Shown: positions 1 through 5,541 of the stretch, piece by piece
How positions within the stretch are numbered: the stretch's first letter is position 1
How the letters are laid out: the number at the start of each line of letters is the position of its first letter
NCBI GenBank assembly: GCA_001724315.1
Contig: MEEC01000226.1
Span: forward strand, 1-6,378
Origin: Lautropia sp. SCN 70-15
GTDB taxonomy: Bacteria; Pseudomonadota; Gammaproteobacteria; Burkholderiales; Burkholderiaceae_E
Length of the DNA: 6,378 bases
Reading direction: 5' to 3'
The notes under the pieces: generated by a model
What the model saw: only the letters and a program-made list of their open reading frames with translations
What the model was told of the DNA's origin: nothing
The model's database searches: none
Position numbers and translations under genes: made by a program

Positions 1-10
1 CGCTGTCCGA

Positions 11-29
11 GCGGGCCACTTGGGCCCGC
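11..29. repeat. GC-rich inverted repeat (hairpin) downstream of polA
   Basis: A perfect 7-bp stem, GCGGGCC (11-17) with GGCCCGC (23-29), closes a 5-base loop. It lies in the non-coding stretch left of polA and has no T run on either side, so a role as an intrinsic terminator is not supported by its flanks. It could be a secondary transcript-end structure or chance pairing in GC-rich DNA. I see no gene in 1-181. Confidence 0.3.
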
Positions 30-70
30 GAGTTGCGCCCGACCCGCCGGTGACGAGGCAGACGCGGGAA

Positions 71-91
71 CCCCTCGCCGCAGGCGAGGGG
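71..91 (-). terminator. Candidate transcription terminator of polA
   Basis: A perfect 9-bp stem, CCCCTCGCC (71-79) with GGCGAGGGG (83-91), has a tight 3-base loop and is by far the strongest hairpin in the non-coding stretch. It begins about 90 bases past the polA stop codon in the direction of polA transcription. On the minus strand the stem is followed by TTCCCGCG, so there are only two T residues rather than a proper U tract. A weak intrinsic terminator, or a 3'-end-stabilising hairpin, is the most reasonable reading. Confidence 0.4.
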
Positions 92-181
92 CGCAGCCAC
101 TGTCCGGCGTCGGAGCCCTTCCGCTCGCCGCCCGGGCGCATGCCCCGACCGCGGGCCAGGCCGCGCACCGGGTGAGGTCGC

Positions 182-1969
182 TCAGTGCGCCTGCTCCCAA
201 TTGGCGCCGACGCCGACTTCGACTTCCAGCGGCACGTCGAGCTTCGCCACGCCGGTCATCAGGCCCGGCAGCCTTTCGCGGACCGCGTCCAGTTCGCCTT
301 CGGGCACCTCGAGCACCAGCTCGTCGTGCACCTGCATGATCAGCTTGCTCGACATGCGCTCGCGGTCGAGCCAGCCCTGCACCGCGATCATCGCCATCTT
401 GATCAGGTCGGCGGCGGTGCCCTGCATGGGCGCGTTGATCGCGGCGCGCTCGGCCCCGGCGCGGCGCGGGCCGTTGGGGCTGTTGATCTCGGCCAGCCAC
501 AGGCGGCGGCCGAAAACGGTTTCCACGTAGCCTTGCTCGTGGGCCAGGGCGCGGGTGCGGTCCATGTACTCGCGCACGCCGGGGTAGCGGGCGAAGTAGC
601 GGTCGATCCAGTTCTTCGCGGCTTCGCGCTCGATGCCCAGGTTCTGCGCCAGGCCGAAGGCGCTCATGCCGTAGATCAGGCCGAAGTTGATCACCTTGGC
701 GTAGCGGCGCTGCTCGGCGCTGACATCCGCCGGCGCCACGCCGAAGACCTCGGAGGCGGTGGCGCGGTGGACGTCCATGCCCTCGGCGAAGGCCCGGCGC
801 AGGCTCGGGTCGGCCGAGATGTGCGCCATGATCCGCAGCTCGATCTGCGAATAGTCGGCCGACACGATCTTCGCGCCCGGCGGCGCGACGAAGGCCTCGC
901 GGATGCGCCGCCCTTCCGTGGTGCGCACCGGGATGTTCTGCAGGTTCGGGTCGCTGGACGCGAGCCGGCCGGTGACCGCCACCGCCTGCGAGTAGCTGGT
1001 GTGCACGCGCCCGGTCTTCGGGTCGACCATCTGCGGCAGCTTGTCGGTGTAGGTGCTCTTGAGCTTGGCGAGCCCCCTGAAGTCGAGCAGCAGCCGCGGC
1101 AGCGGATAGTCCTCGGCGAGCTTGGCGAGCACTTCCTCGTCGGTGGACGGCGCGCCGCTGGCGGTCTTCTTGACCACCGGCAGCTTCAGGTTGCCGAACA
1201 GGATCTCGCCGAGCTGCTTGGGCGAATTCAGGTTGAAGGGCTGGCCGGCGACCTCGTAGGCCTGCTTCTCGAGCTCCATCAATTTGCGGCCCAGCTCGTC
1301 GGACTGCCTCGCCAGCGCCCCGGTGTCGACCAGCACGCCGTTGCGCTCCACACGCTGCAGGATCACCGACACCGGCACCTCGATGTCGCGATAGATCTCG
1401 AGCAGGCGATCGTCTTCGGCGATGCGCGGATACAGCGTGCGGTGCAGGTGCATCGTCACGTCGGCGTCCTCGGCCGCGTACTCGGTGGCGCGCTCCACCG
1501 CCACCTGCTCGAAGCCGATGCGGCTCGCGCCCTTGCCGGTGACCTCGTCGTAGCGGATCGTGCGCCGGTGCAGGTGGCGCTCTGCCAGCGAGTCCATGTC
1601 GTGCGAGCGGTGGGCTTCCAGCACGTAGCTCTGCAGCAGCGTGTCGTGCGCGATCCCGGCGAGCTTCACGCCGTGGTTCTCGAGCACGTGCGCGTCGTAC
1701 TTCAGGTTCTGGCCGACTTTCGGGTGCTTCGGGCTTTCGAGCCAGGCGCGCAGCCTGCCAAGCACGTGGTCGCGGTCGAGCTGGTCGGGGGCGCCGGCGT
1801 ACTCGTGCGCCACCGGCACATAGCAGGCCTCAAAGGGCGAAACCGACAGCGACAGGCCCACCAGCCGGGCGCGCATCGGGTCGAGCGAGGTGGTCTCGGT
1901 GTCGAAGGCCACGAGCTCCGCCTTCTCGATGCGCGCGATCCAGCGATCGAGTTGCGCATCGGTGAGCAC
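182..1969 (-). CDS. polA: Pol I, Klenow-like part (3'-5' exonuclease plus polymerase)
   Basis: This frame of 595 codons from GTG 1969 carries the proofreading and polymerase domains. The 3'-5' exonuclease motifs are intact: FDTETTSLD (D23, E25), GQNLKYDAH (N88, D92) and YAAEDAD (Y164, D168). Polymerase motif A is SADYSQIELR (D372), motif B is RRYAKVINFGLIYGMSAFG (K425, F429, Y433) and motif C is MQVHDELVLEV (H548, D549, E550). The dNTP-binding and metal-binding residues therefore match E. coli Pol I. The GTG is only the first possible start codon in this frame; homology continues upstream (PVYETVLTDAQL), and no ribosome binding site precedes it. It is most likely an internal codon of a full-length Pol I, with the upstream part of this frame readable to about 2075. 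The C-terminus, ANWEQAH, is the usual Pol I ending. Confidence 0.88.
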   Translation of the reverse strand: MLTDAQLDRWIARIEKAELVAFDTETTSLDPMRARLVGLSLSVSPFEACYVPVAHEYAGAPDQLDRDHVLGRLRAWLESPKHPKVGQNLKYDAHVLENHGVKLAGIAHDTLLQSYVLEAHRSHDMDSLAERHLHRRTIRYDEVTGKGASRIGFEQVAVERATEYAAEDADVTMHLHRTLYPRIAEDDRLLEIYRDIEVPVSVILQRVERNGVLVDTGALARQSDELGRKLMELEKQAYEVAGQPFNLNSPKQLGEILFGNLKLPVVKKTASGAPSTDEEVLAKLAEDYPLPRLLLDFRGLAKLKSTYTDKLPQMVDPKTGRVHTSYSQAVAVTGRLASSDPNLQNIPVRTTEGRRIREAFVAPPGAKIVSADYSQIELRIMAHISADPSLRRAFAEGMDVHRATASEVFGVAPADVSAEQRRYAKVINFGLIYGMSAFGLAQNLGIEREAAKNWIDRYFARYPGVREYMDRTRALAHEQGYVETVFGRRLWLAEINSPNGPRRAGAERAAINAPMQGTAADLIKMAMIAVQGWLDRERMSSKLIMQVHDELVLEVPEGELDAVRERLPGLMTGVAKLDVPLEVEVGVGANWEQAH

Positions 1970-2978
1970 GGTTTCGTAGACCGGCTGGCGCGCCTGGGCG
2001 CCGGCCGCGCCTTCGTCGGAAGCGTCTTCTTCGGGAGCGGCGCCATGCTGCGCCGCGCGCGCCCACCACGCGGGCGCGCGGCCTGGGCGCCTCGCCCTCG
2101 AGCTCGCGCAGCCAGGTGCGAAAGCCGCAGCGCGTGTAGAGCTCGCGCAGGGTCTCGTCGTCGTCGTCGCCCAGCAGCAGCGCCGAGTCGAGGCCGAGCT
2201 CGCCGGGCAACTCGCAATCGGTCTTCACGGTGACCAGCTTGCGCGCGGTGGGCAGCCAGTCGAGGGCCTGGCGCAGGTTCTCGCCGACCACGCCCTTGAT
2301 CTCGCCGGCATGCGCCACGACGGCATCGAGCGAGCCGTACTGCTCGAGCCACTTGACCGCGGTCTTGGGGCCGCACTTGGGCACGCCCGGCACGTTGTCC
2401 ACCGTGTCGCCGACCAGCGTGAGCCAGTCCACGATCCGCTCGGGCGGCACGCCGAACTTCTCGATCACCGCCTCGCGGTCCAGCGGCTTCGGCGGCCCGT
2501 TGTCGCGGGTCATCGTGTCGACCAGCACCACCTTGTCGTCGACCAGCTGCGCGAGGTCCTTGTCGCCGGTGGCCACCACGGTCTTCATGCCCCGCTCGCT
2601 GGCCTGCCGGGCCAGCGTGCCGATCACGTCGTCGGCCTCGATGCCCTCGATCATGACCAGCGGCCAGCCGAGCGCGCGCACGAGTTCGTGGATCACCGGG
2701 ATCTGCTTACGCAGGTCGTCGGGCATCGCCTTGCGGGTGGCCTTGTACTCGGGATACCAGTCGTCGCGGAAGGTGGGGCCCGGCGCGTCGAAGACCACGG
2801 CCCCCAGGCGGGCGCCGCCGCTCAATTTGCCGTCGTTGCGCAGACGCCGTAGCATCGCGACCATGCCGTAGACGGCGCCCGTCGGCTCGCCTTCGCCGTT
2901 CCGCAGGTCCGGCAGCGCGTGAAACGCGCGATACAGAAAACTCGAGCCGTCGACCAGCAGAAGCGTTTCTTCAGACAT
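1830..2978 (-). CDS. polA: Pol I, N-terminal 5'-3' exonuclease (flap nuclease) part
   Basis: This open frame of 382 codons starts at ATG 2978. Residues 1-290 form the 5'-nuclease domain that removes RNA primers and 5' flaps. Acidic metal-binding motifs are visible: LLLVDGSS (D10), VVFDAPG (D64), EGIEADD (E111, E114, D116, D117), ATGDKDL (D139, D141) and LVGDTVDN (D191, D194). A helix-hairpin-helix stretch, GVPKCGPKTA, follows at about 198-207. The domain ends with FRTWLRELEGEAP. After about residue 300 the frame turns into Arg-rich nonsense and stops at TGA 1832-1830. That tail of roughly 80 residues overlaps the true polymerase frame and is the product of the frame break. The start MSEETLLLVDGSSFLYRAFH matches the usual Pol I N-terminus; no Shine-Dalgarno is evident upstream (GCTGCTGGAC). 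Confidence 0.85.
   Translation of the reverse strand: MSEETLLLVDGSSFLYRAFHALPDLRNGEGEPTGAVYGMVAMLRRLRNDGKLSGGARLGAVVFDAPGPTFRDDWYPEYKATRKAMPDDLRKQIPVIHELVRALGWPLVMIEGIEADDVIGTLARQASERGMKTVVATGDKDLAQLVDDKVVLVDTMTRDNGPPKPLDREAVIEKFGVPPERIVDWLTLVGDTVDNVPGVPKCGPKTAVKWLEQYGSLDAVVAHAGEIKGVVGENLRQALDWLPTARKLVTVKTDCELPGELGLDSALLLGDDDDETLRELYTRCGFRTWLRELEGEAPRPRARVVGARGAAWRRSRRRRFRRRRGRRPGAPAGLRNRAHRCATRSLDRAHREGGARGLRHRDHLARPDARPAGGPVAVGFAL
2052..2082. repeat. All-GC imperfect inverted repeat at the polA frame break
   Basis: The left arm, 2052-2064 (GCCGCGCGCGCCC), faces the right arm, 2072-2082 (GGGCGCGCGGC), across the 7-base loop ACCACGC. Nine base pairs are perfect (2056-2064 with 2072-2080). 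Two more pair (2052-2053 with 2081-2082) if two left-arm bases bulge out. The right arm is shorter than the left by exactly one CG unit of a (CG)n run. The polA frame changes here: one side reads EGEAPRPRA and the other APAWWARAAQHG. Adding a CG to the right arm completes a perfect 13-bp stem and joins the two frames. Alternating GC in a hairpin is prone to replication slippage and to sequencing errors. Confidence 0.7.
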
Positions 2979-3711
2979 GTCCAGCAGCAAGCATGTGCCG
3001 CAGTTGCGCGCGATCTCGGACCAGGATCGCTCGACGTCGCTCAAGGCGCGCGAGTCCTGGCATATCCTGGGAATTATCTCAGAGTTCATCGAGGCAACCG
3101 AGCGCCTGGCCGCCACGCGGCCCGCCGTCTCGATCTTCGGCAGCGCGCGGATCAAGCCCGGCCATCGCTGGTACGAGTTCACCGTCGAGCTGTCGCGGCA
3201 GCTCTCCGATGCCGGCTTCGCGGTGATCTCCGGGGGCGGGCCCGGCATCATGGAGGCCGCCAACCGCGGCGCCTTCGCCGGCCGCTCGGCCTCGATCGGC
3301 CTGAACATCCAGCTGCCGCACGAGCAGGTCGGGAACGAATACCAGGACATCTCGCTGGGCTTTCGCCACTTCTTCGCGCGCAAGGTCGCCTTCGCCAAGT
3401 ACGCGACCGCCTATGTCGCGGTGCCGGGCGGCTTCGGCACGCTGGACGAAACGCTGGAGGTGCTCACGCTGATCCAGACCCGGATGGGCCGCAGGATCCC
3501 GGTGATCCTGGTCGACTCCGGCTTCTGGAAGGGCCTGCTCGACTGGATCCGCGAGCAGCTGCTCGGCAACGGCCTGATCTCGCCCGAGGACCTCGAGCTG
3601 ATCCAGGTCATCGACGACCCGACCCAGGCGGTCGAGGCGATCTTCGACTTCTACCAGTCGCGCGGCTTCGTGCCCACCGCCGACGAAAGCGAAAGCCTGC
3701 TCTATCTCTGA
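2977..3711 (+). CDS. LOG-family (TIGR00730-type) Rossmann-fold protein
   Basis: This 244-residue protein carries the two signatures of the LOG / lysine-decarboxylase-like family: SGGGPGIMEAANRGA (85-99) and PGGFGTLDE (150-158). An RK pair at 135-136 sits where the family has conserved active-site residues. Characterised members hydrolyse the N-glycosidic bond of nucleoside 5'-monophosphates, releasing a base (in plants and some bacteria a cytokinin) and ribose 5-phosphate. The old label lysine decarboxylase is not supported for this family. Neither a signal peptide nor a membrane segment is visible, so it is probably cytosolic. Its ATG overlaps the polA ATG; GTG 2995 is a possible alternative start, and neither has a clear Shine-Dalgarno. 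Conserved-looking sequence begins near ARESWHILGI (residue 24), so both starts are compatible. thrB follows after one base. The substrate cannot be told from the sequence. Confidence 0.88.
   Translation: MSSSKHVPQLRAISDQDRSTSLKARESWHILGIISEFIEATERLAATRPAVSIFGSARIKPGHRWYEFTVELSRQLSDAGFAVISGGGPGIMEAANRGAFAGRSASIGLNIQLPHEQVGNEYQDISLGFRHFFARKVAFAKYATAYVAVPGGFGTLDETLEVLTLIQTRMGRRIPVILVDSGFWKGLLDWIREQLLGNGLISPEDLELIQVIDDPTQAVEAIFDFYQSRGFVPTADESESLLYL
3073..3081 (-). promoter_or_regulatory. Candidate extended -10 promoter element for polA
   Basis: On the minus strand the bases read TGAGATAAT: a TGn extension directly before GATAAT, a five-of-six match to the sigma-70 -10 consensus. Such AT-rich matches are rare in this GC-rich window. 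Transcription would start near 3066, about 90 bases before the polA ATG. A TTGCCT at 3097-3092 resembles a -35 box but is only 13 bases away, too close for normal spacing; an extended -10 promoter can work without a good -35. The element lies inside the opposite LOG-family gene, as it must if the two genes overlap at their starts. Confidence 0.35.
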
Positions 3712-3712
3712 C

Positions 3713-4684
3713 ATGGCCGTATTCACGACCGTTTCGCGCGACGAACTCGCGCGCTGGCTGCAATCGTTCGATCTCGGCGAGTTGCTCGACCACGAGGGCA
3801 TCGCCTCCGGCATCGAGAACACGAACTACTTCGTCGACCTGGCCCGCGGCCGCTTCGTGCTGACGCTGTTCGAGCGGCTCTCGCCCCAGGAGCTGCCGTT
3901 CTACCTGGAGCTGATGAAGCACCTGGCCTCGCACGGCATTGCCTGCCCCGACCCGGTGGCCGACCGCGAAGGCCGCTTGCTGTCGACCCTGCACGACAAG
4001 CCGGCGGCGCTGGTCACCCGGCTGGCCGGCCGCGCCCGGATGGATCCCGGGCCCGCGCACTGCGCGCTGGTCGGCGAGGCGCTGGCCCGGATGCACCTGG
4101 CCGCCGTCGACTACCCCGGCACGCTGCCGAACCTGCGCGGCCTGCCCTGGTGGGTCGAGACCGCGCCCAAGGTGCTGCCCTTCCTTTCCACGGAGCAGTC
4201 CGCGCTGCTGCGCGACGAGCTGGCCTTGCAGCAGCGCTTTGCCGACGGCCGGGTCTGCGCCGCGCTGCCGCGCACCGCGGTGCACGCCGACCTGTTCCGG
4301 GACAACGTGCTGTTCGACCAGGCCTCCGACGGTTCGCCGCGGCTGGGCGGCGTCATCGACTTCTATTTCGCCGGCGTCGACAGCTGGGTCTTCGACCTGG
4401 CGGTCACGGTCAACGACTGGTGCATCGTCGATGCCGACGGGCGCTTCGACGACGCGAAACTGGCCGCGCTGCTCGGCGCCTATCGCGCGGTGCGCCGGCC
4501 GAGCGAGGCCGAGGCCGAGGCCTGGCCGACCATGCTGCGCGCAGCCGCGCTGCGCTTCTGGCTGTCGCGGCTGTTCGACCTGCACTTGCCACGGCCGGCC
4601 GAAATGGTCACCCCGAAGGACCCGGCCGAGTTCGAGCGTATATTGTCGGCGCGCCGCGACTCGGCGATCGCCCCCTTGTGCTGA
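3713..4684 (+). CDS. thrB: Homoserine kinase (ThrB, aminoglycoside-phosphotransferase fold)
   Basis: This 323-residue enzyme phosphorylates L-homoserine with ATP to O-phosphohomoserine, the penultimate step of threonine synthesis, in the cytosol. It belongs to the alternative homoserine kinase family (TIGR00938), related to choline and aminoglycoside kinases, not to the GHMP-type ThrB of E. coli. The signatures are SGIENTNYFVD (32-42) near the N-terminus, the catalytic loop HADLFRDNVLFD (191-202, with D193 as the likely base and N198 binding metal) and the metal-binding GVIDFYFAG (213-221, D216). The conserved block SWVFDLAVTVNDW follows. The length is about usual for the family. ATG 3713 lies one base past the LOG gene stop, so translational coupling is likely; an AG-rich stretch (GAAAGCGAAAG) lies some 16-26 bases before it. 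The start MAVFTTVSRDEL agrees with the family N-terminus. Confidence 0.93.
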   Translation: MAVFTTVSRDELARWLQSFDLGELLDHEGIASGIENTNYFVDLARGRFVLTLFERLSPQELPFYLELMKHLASHGIACPDPVADREGRLLSTLHDKPAALVTRLAGRARMDPGPAHCALVGEALARMHLAAVDYPGTLPNLRGLPWWVETAPKVLPFLSTEQSALLRDELALQQRFADGRVCAALPRTAVHADLFRDNVLFDQASDGSPRLGGVIDFYFAGVDSWVFDLAVTVNDWCIVDADGRFDDAKLAALLGAYRAVRRPSEAEAEAWPTMLRAAALRFWLSRLFDLHLPRPAEMVTPKDPAEFERILSARRDSAIAPLC

Positions 4685-4702
4685 GCCGGCGCGCTGGCCG
4701 GC
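4685..4702 (+). repeat. Short GC hairpin between thrB and the membrane protein gene
   Basis: Two copies of the palindrome GCCGGC (4685-4690 and 4697-4702) are separated by GCGCTG and can pair as a 6-bp stem starting right after the thrB stop codon. No T run follows (CCCGAAACCC), so it is not a convincing intrinsic terminator. It might partly separate expression of the two genes, or be chance. It sits in the 39-base gap before the next ATG. Confidence 0.25.
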
Positions 4703-4723
4703 CCCGAAACCCTTCCTGACTCG

Positions 4724-5509
4724 ATGCAGATCAATCCGCTTCGCGCCGCCACCGGCTGGCGCTGGGTTCGAGACGGTTTTTCGCTGCTGCGCAGGCAGCC
4801 GATCGCGCTGCTGGCGATCACCTTCCTGAACCTGATGCTGCTCTCGCTCTCGGTGGTGATCCCGCTGGTGGGCGCGGTCAGCCCGCTGGTGCTCACGCCG
4901 GCGCTGATGGTGGGCCTGATGCATGCGGTGCGCTCGGCCGAGGCCGGCCGGATGCCCTCGCCGGGCCTGCTCTTCGCGGGCTTTCGCGACGCCGGCGGCA
5001 CCGCCTGGCGCCCGCTGCTGGTCCTGGGCGGCTTCAATGCGGCGGCCACGCTGGCGGCCCTCGCGCTGGCCGCGCTGGCCGACGGCGGCACGCTGATGCG
5101 GCTCGCGACCGGCCAGGCGGGCGCCGACGAGGTGGGCGCCGACGACAGCTCGATGCTCTACGCGGCCATCGTGTTCGTGCTGGTCTACACGCCGATCCAG
5201 ATGGCCATGTGGTACGCGCCGCTCTTCGCGGCCTGGCACAAGGTGCCGCCGGCCAAGGCGCTGTTCTTCAGCTTCTTCGCGGTCTGGCGCAACAAGTGGG
5301 CCTTCCTGGTGTTCGGGGCCGGCTGGTTCGCGGTGGCCTTCCTGGCCTCGCTGGCGGTTCGTCTGCTCGACTCGCTGCTCGGCGACAGCCCGGTGCTGCT
5401 GTCGATGCTGCTCTCGCCGCTGTCGCTGGTGCTGATCACCGCGGTGTACTGCTCGTTCTGGGCAAGCTACCGAGACGCGGTGGTCGACGCGCAGACCCGG
5501 CCCGGCTGA
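4724..5509 (+). CDS. Multi-pass inner-membrane protein, BPSS1780-like family
   Basis: This 261-residue protein is dominated by hydrophobic segments. I see about five or six, at roughly residues 26-48, 49-68, 95-119, 143-170, 191-213 and 224-246. They are separated by short loops with positive charges (for example R12-R24, RNK at 189-191). A polar, acidic loop (about 128-142, with GADEVGADD) lies between the third and fourth. The N-terminus, MQINPLRAATGWRWVRDGF, and the order of segments resemble what is annotated in Burkholderiales as the BPSS1780 family membrane protein, whose function is unknown to me. No catalytic or transport motif is evident, and no signal peptide separate from the first membrane segment. 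ATG 4724 lies 39 bases after thrB; no Shine-Dalgarno is obvious (CCCTTCCTGACTCG). Probably co-transcribed with thrB. It converges on uvrD with 30 bases between the stop codons. Confidence 0.82.
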   Translation: MQINPLRAATGWRWVRDGFSLLRRQPIALLAITFLNLMLLSLSVVIPLVGAVSPLVLTPALMVGLMHAVRSAEAGRMPSPGLLFAGFRDAGGTAWRPLLVLGGFNAAATLAALALAALADGGTLMRLATGQAGADEVGADDSSMLYAAIVFVLVYTPIQMAMWYAPLFAAWHKVPPAKALFFSFFAVWRNKWAFLVFGAGWFAVAFLASLAVRLLDSLLGDSPVLLSMLLSPLSLVLITAVYCSFWASYRDAVVDAQTRPG

Positions 5510-5523
5510 CTTCGCGCGGAGCG

Positions 5524-5541
5524 GGGGCCTGGACAGGCCTC
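5524..5541. terminator. Hairpin between converging genes, candidate two-way terminator
   Basis: GGGGCCT (5524-5530) pairs with AGGCCTC (5535-5541) around the loop GGAC, giving seven pairs including one G-T. It lies in the 30-base gap between the stop codons of the plus-strand membrane protein gene and minus-strand uvrD, and touches the uvrD stop. Position fits a shared terminator, but there is no T run on either strand, so factor-dependent termination or chance remains possible. Confidence 0.3.

Larger units (their letters stand above)
182..2978 (-). pseudogene. polA: DNA polymerase I gene (polA), frame interrupted in the interdomain linker
   Basis: This is the whole polA locus, from ATG at 2978-2976 to TGA at 184-182. 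It spans 2797 bases, which is not a multiple of three. The 5'-nuclease part is read in one minus-strand frame and the Klenow-like part in another, so no single open frame joins them. Adding two bases or removing one in the linker restores a protein of about 931-932 residues, close to the 928 of E. coli Pol I. The catalytic motifs on both sides are intact and there is no other decay, which argues for a very recent mutation or a sequence error rather than an old pseudogene. Pol I removes RNA primers from Okazaki fragments and fills repair gaps. The two halves are described separately. Confidence 0.8.

Noticed and set aside
1..181. A small gene or RNA gene left of polA
   Set aside because: No convincing coding frame or tRNA-like fold was found. 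The only clear structures are the two hairpins already listed.
2060..2100. Programmed ribosomal frameshifting in polA
   Set aside because: No usual slippery heptamer or in-frame CCC/TTT-type +1 site with a following stop codon is seen. The missing CG in an inverted repeat is a simpler explanation, and programmed shifts are not known to me for polA.
185..2233. A 682-codon plus-strand open frame antisense to polA
   Set aside because: It is aligned codon for codon with the polymerase frame on the opposite strand. Its His/Arg/Ala/Val-rich translation has no recognisable domain and is the usual mirror frame of a GC-rich gene.
1702..2376. A 224-codon minus-strand frame bridging the polA break
   Set aside because: This is the third frame and contains neither nuclease nor polymerase motifs; its Arg/Ala-rich translation is a shadow.
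2881..2976. A plus-strand sigma-70 promoter for the LOG gene inside polA
   Set aside because: The best -10-like stretch, near GATACAG (2930-2936), matches the consensus at about three of six positions and has no suitable -35, so I cannot support a call.
2919..3863. A 314-codon plus-strand frame overlapping the LOG gene
   Set aside because: It overlaps the frame with clear LOG motifs, and its translation is Arg/Gly/Ala-rich without a domain.
3608..5239. A 543-codon minus-strand open frame opposite thrB and the membrane protein gene
   Set aside because: It is low-complexity (rich in Gln, Arg, Gly, His), spans two well-recognised genes on the other strand and shows no family motif.
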